Numbered from the stretch's first letter, positions 45,176 through 54,534 are shown. The stretch is DNA of 64,000 bases from Streptococcus minor DSM 17118 (GCF_000377005.1 NZ_AQYB01000032.1:62001-126000), one strand, 5' to 3'. Translations and numbers: made by a program. Notes: a model not told the origin generated them from the letters alone.

Positions 45176-46903
45176 TTGTTTAAGTTAGTTTTAGATTATG
45201 TTAGAAAGAATAAATGGATTTATATCCTAGTGGCGATTAGTCTCATCATTTATGATGCCACCCTAGTTATCCCTACGAGGGTTATACAAGGTCTAGTGGA
45301 TGGAATGACCAAGCAGACCTTGACCGAGCAAGAACTCTTGGGGACGATTGGTTTTCTGTTGCTTGCTACTTTGATGAATTATGGATCGGCGGTTATTTGG
45401 CATTTGAAGCTTTTTCAGCAGTCTGTTCATTTTAAGTTTGATATGCAGCAACGAGCCTTTCACAAGCTCGTATCTATGAGGACACCCTTCTATGAAAAAT
45501 TTCGTTCTGGGGATATGATGACTCGTTTTTCAACAGATGTGGAGATGCTTCAGGATATGGTAGGTTATGGACTCATGATTATCCTCTATGCAGGTGGGAT
45601 GATTGGATTTGTTATTCCTGTCATGTTTCTGATTTCCTGGGAGATAGCCCTATTGGGGATGGTTCCCATCTTCATCATGACATATGGGACTTACAAGATT
45701 TCCCAGCCTTTAGAACAGAAAGTGGATGAGGCTAGAGAGGCTATTTCTGAACTGAGTAATGAGGTCCTTGAGACGGTAGAGGGGATTCGAGTTATCCGAG
45801 CTTACAGCAAAAAAGCAAATCAGTCCAGTCGTTTTGCTCAAAAAACTGCAGCTTTAGCGACACGGTGGAATGATATTGCTCGGTATAGGGCACTCTACAT
45901 GCCCATGTATAGTTTTATGTTGGGGCTTAGTACCGTCTTGATTTTGGGTGCAGGGGTCTATTTCATGGAAGCTGGTCGCGTCAGTATGGGTCAAGTAGTA
46001 GCCTTGCAGCTCTATGTCGTTTCCCTAGTTGAGCCCTTTGCGATGTTATCAGATTTTATTTTGGTCTATCAGACAGGTAAGACTTCCTTTGGCAAACTGC
46101 AGGAGCTGATTGAAACGGGAGATGAGATGGAAGAAGATGGGAAAATGGTCTTAAACCATCTGCAAGAAATCCGTCTAGAAAATTATAGTTTTTCCTACGG
46201 TCAAGCTTCTCAGGCTAGTTTGAAAAGGATTAGCATGAACTTAAAGGCAGGTCAGACTTTGGGTTTGGTTGGTAAAACTGGAGCCGGCAAAACTAGCTTG
46301 GTGCGCCAATTCTTGCGCCAGTATCCAGTCGGACAAGGGGAATTTACTATCAATGGTTATCCGATTACAGACTATTCCAGAAAATCACTGGAGGCCTTGA
46401 TTGGCTATGTCCCACAAGAACATATTCTCTTTTCACGGACAGTAGGAGAAAATATCGCTATGGGGAAGGCACAAGCTAGTCAAGATGAGATTATGCAGGC
46501 GATTGCAACAGCAGCTTTTAGGGAAGATTTAGAACGGATGACAGATGGGATAAAAACCACTATCGGGGAGCGGGGACTGTCCATTTCTGGTGGACAAAAG
46601 CAACGGATATCGATTGCGCGTGCTTTTATCCGACAGCCAGAACTCCTCATTTTAGATGATTCACTGTCAGCAGTTGATGCTAGAACGGAGAGACAAATCA
46701 TTCAAAATATTCAGCAAGAGCGAAGAGGAAAGACCAACATCATCGTGACCCACCGCTTGTCAGCAGTTCATCAAGCAGACTGGGTGTTGGTTTTGGATGA
46801 GGGACGCATTGTGGAAGAAGGCACACCAGACCAACTGCTCGCTCAGAAGGGTTGGTACTATGAGCAATATCAACGACAACAAGCTCAAGGAGAGGAGGAA
46901 TAA
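45176..46903 (+). CDS. patA: Heterodimeric ABC exporter subunit, PatA-like
   Basis: A half-exporter: six membrane segments (about 15-290) and an ATPase domain, 575 residues. PatAB in pneumococcus exports fluoroquinolones and dyes. Walker A is GKTGAGKTS, signature LSISGGQKQR, and Walker B ends LILDDSLSAVD, with Asp where the catalytic Glu normally stands. That degenerate site is typical of one partner in heterodimeric exporters. The TTG start 45176 is used because AGAAAGAGGA lies five bases upstream; longer starts would run into the attenuator. The gene ends one base before the partner gene. Confidence 0.85.
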   Translation: MFKLVLDYVRKNKWIYILVAISLIIYDATLVIPTRVIQGLVDGMTKQTLTEQELLGTIGFLLLATLMNYGSAVIWHLKLFQQSVHFKFDMQQRAFHKLVSMRTPFYEKFRSGDMMTRFSTDVEMLQDMVGYGLMIILYAGGMIGFVIPVMFLISWEIALLGMVPIFIMTYGTYKISQPLEQKVDEAREAISELSNEVLETVEGIRVIRAYSKKANQSSRFAQKTAALATRWNDIARYRALYMPMYSFMLGLSTVLILGAGVYFMEAGRVSMGQVVALQLYVVSLVEPFAMLSDFILVYQTGKTSFGKLQELIETGDEMEEDGKMVLNHLQEIRLENYSFSYGQASQASLKRISMNLKAGQTLGLVGKTGAGKTSLVRQFLRQYPVGQGEFTINGYPITDYSRKSLEALIGYVPQEHILFSRTVGENIAMGKAQASQDEIMQAIATAAFREDLERMTDGIKTTIGERGLSISGGQKQRISIARAFIRQPELLILDDSLSAVDARTERQIIQNIQQERRGKTNIIVTHRLSAVHQADWVLVLDEGRIVEEGTPDQLLAQKGWYYEQYQRQQAQGEEE

Positions 46904-46904
46904 G

Positions 46905-48647
46905 ATGTCAGTCATTCTATCACTAATGAAAGAATTGAAACAAGTCAAAAGTCTATTTGTGTCAGGTCTCTTGCTGCTATTGTTGGCTACGGCAGGTGTT
47001 CAGCTGGCTCCTTTGTTCTTGCAAAATCTGATTGATCAAGATTTAACAGCGGTTTCCAAGGGTTTGGTCCTAAATCAGCGTGATTTCCTCATCAAGTTGG
47101 CTTCTTTTATCGGTCTATTAGCTATTGGTGGCCTCTTGCGTTATGGTTCCTTTCGGATACTCATGGTCTGTGCCAATCAAGTAGCGACCAATCTGCGAAA
47201 TCGGGCTTATGCCGTCATGCAACGTTTGCCAATTTCTTACTTTGATGACAAGCCTGCTGGTAAGATTGCAACACGCATCGTCAATGATACGGAAACCTTA
47301 CGCAATCAGTTTTACAGCACACTCTTATCTCAGATTTTTATTACTCTAATTCAAGTGTTCTTCATCTATGGTATTTTAATGAGTTTGGACTTAGCTGTAG
47401 GCTTGGTTTTGTTGCTCCTGATACCACTCTTCTATAGCATTCAAATCCTATACAAAAACTTAACGGACAAGCCGATGAAAGATTTTTACGCTGCCAGAAG
47501 TGAGGTCAATACCTTAGTCAATGAGACTATGAACGGGGCCAGCATCATCCAACTGTATCATCAAGAAGAAGAAGTGTTAAACAATTTTGAACAAGTGGCT
47601 GGCAAGATGCAGGGGGCAGATGACCGCATTGTCTTTGTGGACTCAGTTGCTTCTTGGACATTAACAGAACTGCTCAAATACACTGTCGTTGCTGGGATTC
47701 TAACCTTTATTGGCTACCAGTTTTTAGGTGGTAATCTGAGTATGACTGCAGGGCGTCTTTTCCTTTATATCAATTATGTAACTACGCTCTTTGACTTGCT
47801 AGGCATGCTAGTGCGTCAGTTACCCAATATTCAACGTTCCCAGGCTACAGGACGAAGGCTTCTAGAAATGTTGGAAGAACAACTGGAAGCAGATGAAGAG
47901 GATGAATTGCAGGTGACGGCGGGTGTAGTCGATTTTAATAATGTCAGTTTTGCTTATGATGGGAAACATCGTATCCTCAAAAATATTTCTCTTCATGCGA
48001 AACAGGGAGAAACTGTAGCTCTAGTAGGGCATACAGGTTCAGGAAAAACTTCTATCATGAACCTACTTTACCGCTTTTATGATCCTCAAGAAGGGGACAT
48101 CACCATTGATGGTCAAGATATTTCTCAGTTTTCGCGCGAAAGTGTTCGTAGTCAAATGGGGATAGTTCTTCAAGAGCCTTATCTTTTTACTGGGTCCATC
48201 GCTTCCAATGTTACGATGGATAAAGGAGGTTACTCTAGTGAGGAGATTATTGCTGTTTTGGAAAAAGTTGGAGCTAGTGATATGCTGGCTAGATTGGAAA
48301 AAGGGATTGATGAGCCTGTTGTGGAGAAAGGTTCAGCTTTCTCTAGTGGCGAGCGTCAGCTTATTGCCTTTGCTAGAACCCTGATTGCCAATCCCAAGAT
48401 TTTGATTTTGGATGAGGCGACTTCCCATATTGACACCGAGACAGAAGAAATGATACAAAAGGCCATGGAAGTACTCAAGGAAGGGCGGACTACCTTTATT
48501 ATCGCTCACCGCCTTTCCACCATTCAAAATGCTGATCAAATCCTAGTTCTAGATGCCGGTCAAATCATTGAACAAGGGAACCATGACCAACTGATGCAGC
48601 TAAATAGCCGCTATGCTGAGATGCAAAGGATTCAGCAGAAGGTGTGA
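46905..48647 (+). CDS. patB: Heterodimeric ABC exporter subunit, PatB-like
   Basis: The second half-exporter, 580 residues: six membrane segments and an ATPase domain with Walker A GHTGSGKTS and a canonical Walker B ILILDEATSHID. The signature loop reads FSSGERQ rather than LSGGQ. Paired with the Asp-type Walker B of the partner, this gives one degenerate and one functional ATP site. ATG 46905 follows AGAGGAGG within the previous gene's end. Substrate is inferred from resemblance to PatAB; other LmrCD-type pumps look alike. Confidence 0.85.
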   Translation: MSVILSLMKELKQVKSLFVSGLLLLLLATAGVQLAPLFLQNLIDQDLTAVSKGLVLNQRDFLIKLASFIGLLAIGGLLRYGSFRILMVCANQVATNLRNRAYAVMQRLPISYFDDKPAGKIATRIVNDTETLRNQFYSTLLSQIFITLIQVFFIYGILMSLDLAVGLVLLLLIPLFYSIQILYKNLTDKPMKDFYAARSEVNTLVNETMNGASIIQLYHQEEEVLNNFEQVAGKMQGADDRIVFVDSVASWTLTELLKYTVVAGILTFIGYQFLGGNLSMTAGRLFLYINYVTTLFDLLGMLVRQLPNIQRSQATGRRLLEMLEEQLEADEEDELQVTAGVVDFNNVSFAYDGKHRILKNISLHAKQGETVALVGHTGSGKTSIMNLLYRFYDPQEGDITIDGQDISQFSRESVRSQMGIVLQEPYLFTGSIASNVTMDKGGYSSEEIIAVLEKVGASDMLARLEKGIDEPVVEKGSAFSSGERQLIAFARTLIANPKILILDEATSHIDTETEEMIQKAMEVLKEGRTTFIIAHRLSTIQNADQILVLDAGQIIEQGNHDQLMQLNSRYAEMQRIQQKV

Positions 48648-48772
48648 TGATAAAGGACCCTCTGATATAGCTTAAGGGGTTCTTACTATTTAGCACTTTA
48701 GTTTGATCCTTTTAGTTGAAATTGATAAAATAAAGTAAAATTTGTTAAGAAAAGATCTGTTAAGGAGAGGAT

Positions 48773-49543
48773 ATGAATCTATCGTTAGATATGAGTTTAG
48801 TTGAGGGTTACAAAAGTAAGCCTCAGCAAGCAAGAATCATGAAAGAGTCGTGGGTTGCTAGAAATATTTATTGTCCCAATTGTGGTAGTCATCCAATAAA
48901 TGGTTTCGAAAACAATCGACCTGTTGCAGACTTTTATTGTTCTCAATGTTCAGAGGAATATGAATTAAAAAGTAAAAATGGGAAGTTTTCATCCATTATT
49001 CCTGATGGTGCTTATTCGACGATGCTTGAGCGGATTCAATCAGAAAGGAATCCTAATTTTTTCTTTCTGAACTACAGTACAGAGTGCAAGGTTAAGAATT
49101 TTGCAGTTGTTCCTAAATATTTTTTTACTCCAGAAGTCATTGTGAAGCGTAAGCCCTTAGCCCCAACTGCCAGGAGGACTGGTTGGGTTGGTTGCAATAT
49201 TGATATTCGTAAAGTTTCGACAAGGGGTACAATTTTTCTGATAAAAGATAGTCTAGTAGTTAATCAAGATGAAGTTTTGTCGAAATTCCAACAGACACTT
49301 TTTCTTCGTGAGCAGTCGGCTGGTTCTAGAGGCTGGTTGCTAGAAATTTTGAAGTGTTTAGACTGGATTCCTACTAATGAATTTACTTTGAATGAAATGT
49401 ATGCTTTTGAAGACTATTTAAAACGGAGATATCCGAAAAATAATTATATAAAAGATAAAATTCGTCAACAATTACAAGTTTTGAGAGATCAGGGGATGAT
49501 TGAGTTTTTAGGTGGAGGTCGCTATAAGAAACTCTACCTGTAA
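48773..49543 (+). CDS. dpnI: DpnI-type methyl-directed restriction endonuclease
   Basis: A 256-residue homologue of pneumococcal DpnI (about 254), which cuts GATC only when the adenine is methylated. The PD-(D/E)XK active site is intact: Asp53 in RPVADFYC, Glu64 and Lys66 in EEYELKSK. Zinc cysteines 34, 37, 56 and 59 (CPNC, CSQC) are present. The C-terminal winged helix that also reads methylated DNA starts near 185. ATG 48773 follows TTAAGGAGAGG. It stands alone, without the second gene (dpnD) seen beside dpnI in pneumococcus, and without a methyltransferase. Base composition is AT-rich. It fits an acquired anti-phage or DNA-uptake barrier gene. Confidence 0.93.
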   Translation: MNLSLDMSLVEGYKSKPQQARIMKESWVARNIYCPNCGSHPINGFENNRPVADFYCSQCSEEYELKSKNGKFSSIIPDGAYSTMLERIQSERNPNFFFLNYSTECKVKNFAVVPKYFFTPEVIVKRKPLAPTARRTGWVGCNIDIRKVSTRGTIFLIKDSLVVNQDEVLSKFQQTLFLREQSAGSRGWLLEILKCLDWIPTNEFTLNEMYAFEDYLKRRYPKNNYIKDKIRQQLQVLRDQGMIEFLGGGRYKKLYL

Positions 49544-49729
49544 CCAGATAGTTACTTGTATCAGAATTTTAGTTGAGATAAATGAAATCGAGTTAAAAGT
49601 TACTAGAAAACGTATCAGTTTATTCAGAAATGATGATAGGGAATCCGATCCAGCTTGTGGAAACTAAGTTTTATAATTAATGACATTTTTGATATTTGAA
49701 TTTCGTACAGAGTCGATGGAGATGTTTTA

Positions 49730-49738
49730 TGCTACAAT
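49730..49738 (+). promoter_or_regulatory. Extended -10 box giving a probable leaderless mRNA
   Basis: TGcTACAAT ends six bases before the ATG at 49745, and there is no Shine-Dalgarno sequence between. The predicted first transcribed base is the A of the start codon. Confidence 0.5.
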
Positions 49739-49744
49739 ACCACT

Positions 49745-50443
49745 ATGAAAGCTTTGATTTTTGATTTAGATGACACCTTGTACAACCAAATTCAGCCTTT
49801 TAAGCGGGCAGTTGAACAATTTGATCTTCTTCCTTTAAAACAGTTGGAAGCTCTCTATCTAGCCTTTCGTTACCGGGCGGACGAGTTGTTTGAAGCTTCG
49901 GTCAAAGGGACACTTTCTATGAAGGACATGCATACTTATCGGATGAGGGCAGCTTTTAGGGATATGGGGATGGATATTACAAATGAGATGGCCTATGCCA
50001 TTCAGGAAGCCTACGCCTATCAGCAGGGACACTTGGAATTGACAACTGGTAGTAAGGAACTTTTTGCATATTGCCAAGAAAAGGGAATAGCCGTGGGTCT
50101 GATTACCAATGGTCCGCATCTTCACCAAATGAAGAAAATACAGAATCTGAATCTTCATCGTTTTATTCCAGAACATTTGATGCTTATTTCCGGTCAGGTT
50201 GGTATGACCAAGCCTGATACAGGGATTTTTAGACTGATGGAAAAACGTCTCAACCTGAACCCAGAAGACATTTGTTATCTAGGGGATTCTTACGAAAATG
50301 ATGTCATTGGTGCCAAGGGTGCTGGTTGGAAGGCTATCTGGTTCAACCATCGTGGACGAAGTGTGACAGACCACTCCTATACCCCTGATTATACGGTCAC
50401 GGATTTCAAAGCTGTACAGGCATGGTTAACAGAAAAACTATAA
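49745..50443 (+). CDS. HAD-superfamily hydrolase, YjjG-type
   Basis: A 232-residue haloacid dehalogenase-like phosphatase. Motif I is FDLDDTLYN, motif II GLITNGP, motif III TKPDTGIF and motif IV YLGDSYENDVIGAKGAGW (in part). It has the helical cap of the YjjG group, pyrimidine 5'-nucleotidases that remove odd nucleotides. The start lacks a ribosome site and lies right behind a -10 box, so the mRNA may be leaderless. Located just after dpnI but promoter-separated from it. Confidence 0.9.
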   Translation: MKALIFDLDDTLYNQIQPFKRAVEQFDLLPLKQLEALYLAFRYRADELFEASVKGTLSMKDMHTYRMRAAFRDMGMDITNEMAYAIQEAYAYQQGHLELTTGSKELFAYCQEKGIAVGLITNGPHLHQMKKIQNLNLHRFIPEHLMLISGQVGMTKPDTGIFRLMEKRLNLNPEDICYLGDSYENDVIGAKGAGWKAIWFNHRGRSVTDHSYTPDYTVTDFKAVQAWLTEKL

Positions 50444-50448
50444 AGAAT

Positions 50449-50480
50449 AGGCTAAGGAAAATTTCTACCTTGGCTTTTTA
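50449..50480 (+). terminator. Terminator after the HAD gene
   Basis: AGGCTAAGG pairs with CCTTGGCTT (two G-U), then TTTT. Confidence 0.75.
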
Positions 50481-50498
50481 TCTTTCCTACTCTTTTTG

Positions 50499-50507
50499 TG
50501 ATATAAT
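50499..50507 (+). promoter_or_regulatory. Extended -10 promoter of ybeY
   Basis: TGaTATAAT at 50499-50507; no -35 at standard spacing. Confidence 0.55.
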
Positions 50508-50542
50508 GAGTGTGATAGTATTTTACTGAAAGAAGAAAAAGA

Positions 50543-51040
50543 ATGTATGTAGAAATGGTGGATGAAACCGGTCAAGTTTCTCCGAAAATGATGGAGCAAA
50601 CCCTAGATTTGTTGCAGTTTGCAGCAGAAAAGCTTGGTAAGCAAAATAAAGAGATGGCTGTCACCTTTGTGACCAATGAACGCAGTCATCAACTCAATCT
50701 GGAGTACCGCGACACCGACCGCCCAACAGATGTCATCAGTCTAGAATATAAGCCAGAAAAACCTTTTAACTTTGATGAGGATGACATGGCTGATGATCCA
50801 GATCTAGCAGAGATGCTAGAGGAATTTGATAGCTACATCGGCGAGCTGTTCATATCTGTCGATAAGGCACGTGAGCAAGCCGAAACATATGGGCACTCCT
50901 TCGAACGGGAGATGGGGTTTCTTGCAGTACATGGCTTCCTTCACATCAACGGCTATGATCATTATACGCCCGAGGAAGAGAAGGAAATGTTTACCTTACA
51001 GGAAGAGGTGCTAACAGCCTATGGACTTACAAGACAATAA
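50543..51040 (+). CDS. ybeY: Endoribonuclease YbeY
   Basis: YbeY is a zinc endoribonuclease needed for 16S rRNA 3' maturation and ribosome quality control. 165 residues. The H3 metal motif [11 protein letters not shown] is intact, and [13 protein letters not shown] marks the RNA-binding groove. ATG 50543 follows AAAGAAG. The gene overlaps dgkA by 20 bases and starts a ybeY-dgkA-era cluster. Confidence 0.97.
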   Translation: MYVEMVDETGQVSPKMMEQTLDLLQFAAEKLGKQNKEMAVTFVTNERSHQLNLEYRDTDRPTDVISLEYKPEKPFNFDEDDMADDPDLAEMLEEFDSYIGELFISVDKAREQAETYGHSFEREMGFLAVHGFLHINGYDHYTPEEEKEMFTLQEEVLTAYGLTRQ

Positions 51041-51425
51041 TTCACAGAAAAAGTGGAAAAACCGAGATCTAGTAGCCAGTATGGAGTTTGCCATTACAGG
51101 AGTACTGACAGCTTTTAAGGAAGAGCGCAATATGCGCAAACACCTCGTGTCTGCCATATTGGCATTGTTGGCAGGTTTGATTTTTCAAATTTCTGCTACC
51201 GAGTGGCTCTTTCTCCTTCTGGCTATTTTTTTGGTTATCGTTCTAGAAATTATCAACTCAGCTATTGAAAATGTGGTTGATTTGGCCAGTGGTTACCATT
51301 TTTCGATGCTGGCTAAAAATGCAAAAGATATGGCTGCAGGTGCGGTCCTCGTTGCCTCTGGCTATGCGGTATTGACAGGTTTGATTATTTTTATTCCAAA
51401 AATTTGGCAACTGATTTTAGGATAA
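51021..51425 (+). CDS. dgkA: Undecaprenol/diacylglycerol kinase
   Basis: A 134-residue membrane kinase with three membrane segments. In Gram-positive bacteria DgkA phosphorylates undecaprenol, returning lipid carrier for wall and polysaccharide synthesis. The signature [15 protein letters not shown] (Glu and Asn ligands) is intact. ATG 51021 lies inside the end of ybeY, so translation is coupled, as in many firmicutes. Confidence 0.96.
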   Translation: MDLQDNNSQKKWKNRDLVASMEFAITGVLTAFKEERNMRKHLVSAILALLAGLIFQISATEWLFLLLAIFLVIVLEIINSAIENVVDLASGYHFSMLAKNAKDMAAGAVLVASGYAVLTGLIIFIPKIWQLILG

Positions 51426-51505
51426 TACTCTGCAAAAATTGAAAAAGAAAGGTGAACAGGAGTTTTGCATAGCTGGTGCAGAATTCTTGTTCTTTATAGA
51501 AAAAT

Positions 51506-52405
51506 ATGACATTTAAATCAGGATTTGTAGCCATTTTAGGCCGTCCAAACGTTGGGAAATCGACCTTTTTGAATCAGGTCATGGGGCAAAAGATTGCCAT
51601 CATGAGTGACAAGGCTCAAACGACCCGCAATAAAATTATGGGAATTTATACGACTGAAACAGAGCAGATTGTTTTTATTGATACGCCAGGAATTCACAAA
51701 CCAAAGACAGCTTTGGGTGATTTTATGGTAGAGTCTGCTTATTCGACCTTGCGTGAGGTTGAGACTGTTCTTTTTATGGTGCCTGCTGATGAAAAACGTG
51801 GCAAGGGCGATGATATGATAATAGAGCGGCTGAAGGCTGCCAAGATTCCTGTTATCCTCGTCATCAATAAGATTGACAAGGTCCATCCTGACCAGCTTTT
51901 GGAGCAAATAGAGGATTTTAGAGGACAAATGGACTTCAAGGAAGTGGTCCCAATTTCAGCCCTTCAAGGCAATAATATCCACACTCTTATGACCATCCTC
52001 AAAGATAATTTGGAAGAAGGTTTCCAATATTTCCCAGAAGACCAAATCACTGACCATCCAGAGCGTTTTTTGGTATCTGAGATGATTCGGGAAAAGGTTC
52101 TAATCCTGACTCGGGAAGAGATTCCTCATTCAGTGGCTGTGGTTGTAGACAGCATGAAGAGAGATGAGGAGACGGATAAGGTCCATATTCAGGCGACTAT
52201 CATGGTGGAGCGAGACAGCCAAAAGGGCATTATCATCGGCAAGGGTGGCTCTATGCTCAAGAAGGTTGGGTCTATGGCTAGACGCGATATTGAGCTCATG
52301 CTAGGAGATAAGGTCTTTCTTGAAACTTGGGTCAAAGTCAAGAAAAACTGGCGCGATAAAAAGCTTGACTTAGCAGATTTTGGGTATAATGCGAAGGAGT
52401 ATTGA
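51506..52405 (+). CDS. era: GTPase Era
   Basis: Era is an essential GTPase for 30S ribosome assembly. 299 residues: G1 [10 protein letters not shown]3 DTPGIHKP, G4 NKID, and a C-terminal KH domain with [11 protein letters not shown] that binds the 3' end of 16S rRNA. ATG 51506 lacks a strong ribosome site. The stop overlaps the start of the next gene. The cluster with ybeY, also a 16S rRNA factor, is functional. Confidence 0.98.
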   Translation: MTFKSGFVAILGRPNVGKSTFLNQVMGQKIAIMSDKAQTTRNKIMGIYTTETEQIVFIDTPGIHKPKTALGDFMVESAYSTLREVETVLFMVPADEKRGKGDDMIIERLKAAKIPVILVINKIDKVHPDQLLEQIEDFRGQMDFKEVVPISALQGNNIHTLMTILKDNLEEGFQYFPEDQITDHPERFLVSEMIREKVLILTREEIPHSVAVVVDSMKRDEETDKVHIQATIMVERDSQKGIIIGKGGSMLKKVGSMARRDIELMLGDKVFLETWVKVKKNWRDKKLDLADFGYNAKEY

Positions 52406-52827
52406 TGGAAAATAATGAACAGTCAAAAGATAAGAGACTTATCATGTTAAGGATAGCTTATGTATCGTTGTTAATCTTATTATTAAGTCTAGTCTGGGCT
52501 TGGATGGGTAGTGTGATTCTATTTTTGAGCATATTTTCGTTTGGTATACCTTTGATTTTTATAGCCTTACCTATTGCAGGGTTAATGATGTTTAACTTAA
52601 AGAGCAATAAAGCAATTTTCTGGGGGTTCATTTGCAGTTTGACACCATTTGTCTATCTACTCCCATCCGCTGGGGATTTTCCTTTAGAAAGAGTTAGTGA
52701 TTCAGCTGGTCATGTGGAACAGGTTTCTTCAGGATTATCAATAGCTATCTTATTGACAAGTGTCGCATTTTTTGTAGTTTCTACCATGTCATTTTTTTAT
52801 TGTAGAAGTGCTTATGAATTAAAGTAA
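52405..52827 (+). CDS. Hypothetical four-segment membrane protein
   Basis: A 140-residue protein with four likely membrane segments (about 12-33, 35-60, 65-90 and 105-130) and a short charged N-terminus. I do not recognise the family. ATG 52405 is preferred: GAAGGAG inside era ends six bases upstream, and the start shares a base with the era stop, so it is translationally coupled to era. Base composition is AT-richer than era, and the gene may be a local addition. Confidence 0.75.
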   Translation: MENNEQSKDKRLIMLRIAYVSLLILLLSLVWAWMGSVILFLSIFSFGIPLIFIALPIAGLMMFNLKSNKAIFWGFICSLTPFVYLLPSAGDFPLERVSDSAGHVEQVSSGLSIAILLTSVAFFVVSTMSFFYCRSAYELK

Positions 52828-53246
52828 ATTTATAATGGTGTTATTATTCGTGGTAAAAACACAGAAGATAAAACCCTAAGGAATACAACGTTCTCATCCT
52901 ATAAATGTTGTAGTAGATATTAAAAAGACCAGCACTTTCGATGTTGAACTCTTAGAATTTTAATTGGAGTACGAGCGTTCTAAGGACAATGTTTATTTCC
53001 TGTCTTACGCTAATGTCCAATTAAGAATTGAGGGTGGAGTGCAGAAATGCTCAGTCAGATATCCCATTCTTTTAGACATGGTTTTAATTTTTCGCTAGGC
53101 GCTGCCCTGCATCAAACTTTTCGAAAAGTTGACTATCCCATTCATCTTCATAGTGGGCTAGAAGTCAGGGAGTTTCGCGTGAATATGAAGTAATTCATTT
53201 TAAGAAAATTACAGTTTTAGCCTCCTGACGGCTACAATTGGCAGAT
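52828..53246 (+). other. Region of about 420 bases without an assigned gene
   Basis: Several broken open stretches lie here, for example VVVDIKKTSTFDVELLEF ending near 52961 and a run containing ERSKDNVYFLSYANVQL from about 52960 to 53098. A 48-codon frame starts at ATG 53047 behind a GGTGGAG site and ends at 53193. Together they look like decayed genes; I do not recognise the originals. No clear promoter or terminator. Confidence 0.45.
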
Positions 53247-53269
53247 TAGTGATTGCTAAAGGAGTAAAT

Positions 53270-53452
53270 ATGAACCAAGACTACATCTCCTACATCCGCT
53301 CCAAGGTGGGGCAGGATAAAGTCATTCTCAATTTTGCTGGCGGGATTTTGGCTAATGAAGAGGGCAAAATTCTTCTGCAACTTCGAGGAGATAAACACAG
53401 TTGGGGGCTACCAGGTGGTTATTTAGAAGTTGGTGGGATATTTTATTTATAA
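53270..53452 (+). pseudogene. N-terminal half of a Nudix hydrolase gene
   Basis: From ATG 53270 (site AAGGAG) the product begins like a MutT/Nudix hydrolase of about 150 residues: MNQDYISYIRSK, a strand with FAGGILANEEGKILLQLRG, then WGLPGGYLEVG, where the Nudix box begins. After GGYLEVG the frame leaves the family (GIFYL, stop at 53450). The helix with REUxEE is missing, so no active enzyme is expected. The remaining half is at 55451-55783, after a three-gene cassette. Confidence 0.85.
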
Positions 53453-53455
53453 AAA

Positions 53456-53464
53456 TGTTATAAT
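53456..53464 (+). promoter_or_regulatory. Extended -10 promoter of the three-gene cassette
   Basis: TGtTATAAT lies directly after the truncated Nudix frame, 21 bases before the first cassette ATG. The cassette therefore brings its own promoter. Confidence 0.5.
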
Positions 53465-53484
53465 TTTCATTGAGGAGGTTACAT

Positions 53485-54534
53485 ATGAAAAATGATGCAA
53501 TTCAAAAAATTCTTATTCGAGACCTAAACTTACGAGATGTCTTTTTTGACTCATTAAGAGATGATTATCCTGGTTTCGATAAGTGGCTGGCTAAAAAGGC
53601 TACTAGTGGAGATGAAGCCTATGTACTGATTGTTGGTGGGAGATTACTAGGTTTTCTTTATCTTAAAGATGAAGTAGAAACAGATAATAGTATTAATCCT
53701 CATTTTGATGAAAGAAGACGTCTAAAAATTGGAACTTTTAAAATTGATTCACACGGGACGGTTCTCGGTCAACGATTTTTGAGTATCATTTTAAGAAAGA
53801 TGTTAAATGAAGGCCATGATTTTACTTATGTGACCTTATTCCCCAAACAAACTGCTTTAATTGCTCTTTTTGAACGCTTCGGTTTTCGTCAATGGGGAAG
53901 CAAAAGTAACGGGGAATTAGTCTACTTTAAAGATTTATATGTTTTCAATGATATTTATAAAGATTTCCCACGATTATCTTTATTAGAGGATAGTTCTAAA
54001 TATTTACTTTCAATATTCCCTAAATACCATACGAAGATGTTTCCAGAATCTCAACTACGTACGGAAAAAAATCATGTTATCGAAGATTTATCAGTAACAA
54101 ATTCCAGCGAAAAAATTTATATCAGTGCAGCTAAGCAAGTTCTTGATATGAAACCAGGTGATCACATCGTGATTTATCGTACTGCTGAAGATGGAGTTCC
54201 AGCAGAATTTAGTTCTGTTGCTTCAACAATTTGTACAGTTGGTGAAGTTCTAAAAATTGATGATTTTAATAATTATGATGATTTTGAAACCTATTGTGGA
54301 AAAGGTACAATCTTTACAAAAGATGAATTGTTAAAATTTTGGAATCAACAATATCCTAAGTTCGTAATAAAGATGATTTATAATGTCTCATTGAATAAGC
54401 GTATTATTCGAAGAGATTTAAGAGATGTAGTAGGTATAAACGCAGAGAGGTGGACCTGTGTTCAATTATCACAGGATCAATTTTGTCACATTTTAGAAAT
54501 GGGTGGAGTAAATGAAAGCTTTATTATCAATTAA
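53485..54534 (+). CDS. GNAT acetyltransferase fused to a PUA/ASCH-like domain (cassette gene 1)
   Basis: A 349-residue two-domain protein. The N-terminal part (about 1-150) looks like a GNAT acetyltransferase, ending FPKQTALIALFERFGFRQWG. The C-terminal part (about 205-349) looks like a PUA-type RNA- or nucleotide-binding fold: KPGDHIVIYRT, then VASTICTVGEVLKIDDF, ending VVGINAERWTCVQLSQDQF. Start ATG 53485 after TGAGGAGG; TTG 53470 overlaps the site. Low GC. It overlaps gene 2 by 23 bases, suggesting one complex or pathway. GNAT toxins and GNAT-PUA fusions occur near defence loci, but the role here is unknown. Confidence 0.8.
   Translation: MKNDAIQKILIRDLNLRDVFFDSLRDDYPGFDKWLAKKATSGDEAYVLIVGGRLLGFLYLKDEVETDNSINPHFDERRRLKIGTFKIDSHGTVLGQRFLSIILRKMLNEGHDFTYVTLFPKQTALIALFERFGFRQWGSKSNGELVYFKDLYVFNDIYKDFPRLSLLEDSSKYLLSIFPKYHTKMFPESQLRTEKNHVIEDLSVTNSSEKIYISAAKQVLDMKPGDHIVIYRTAEDGVPAEFSSVASTICTVGEVLKIDDFNNYDDFETYCGKGTIFTKDELLKFWNQQYPKFVIKMIYNVSLNKRIIRRDLRDVVGINAERWTCVQLSQDQFCHILEMGGVNESFIIN

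Noticed and set aside
48648..49744. A complete restriction-modification locus around dpnI
   Set aside because: No methyltransferase and no dpnD-like frame exist on either side; only the endonuclease gene is present. DpnI-type enzymes do not need a methylase.
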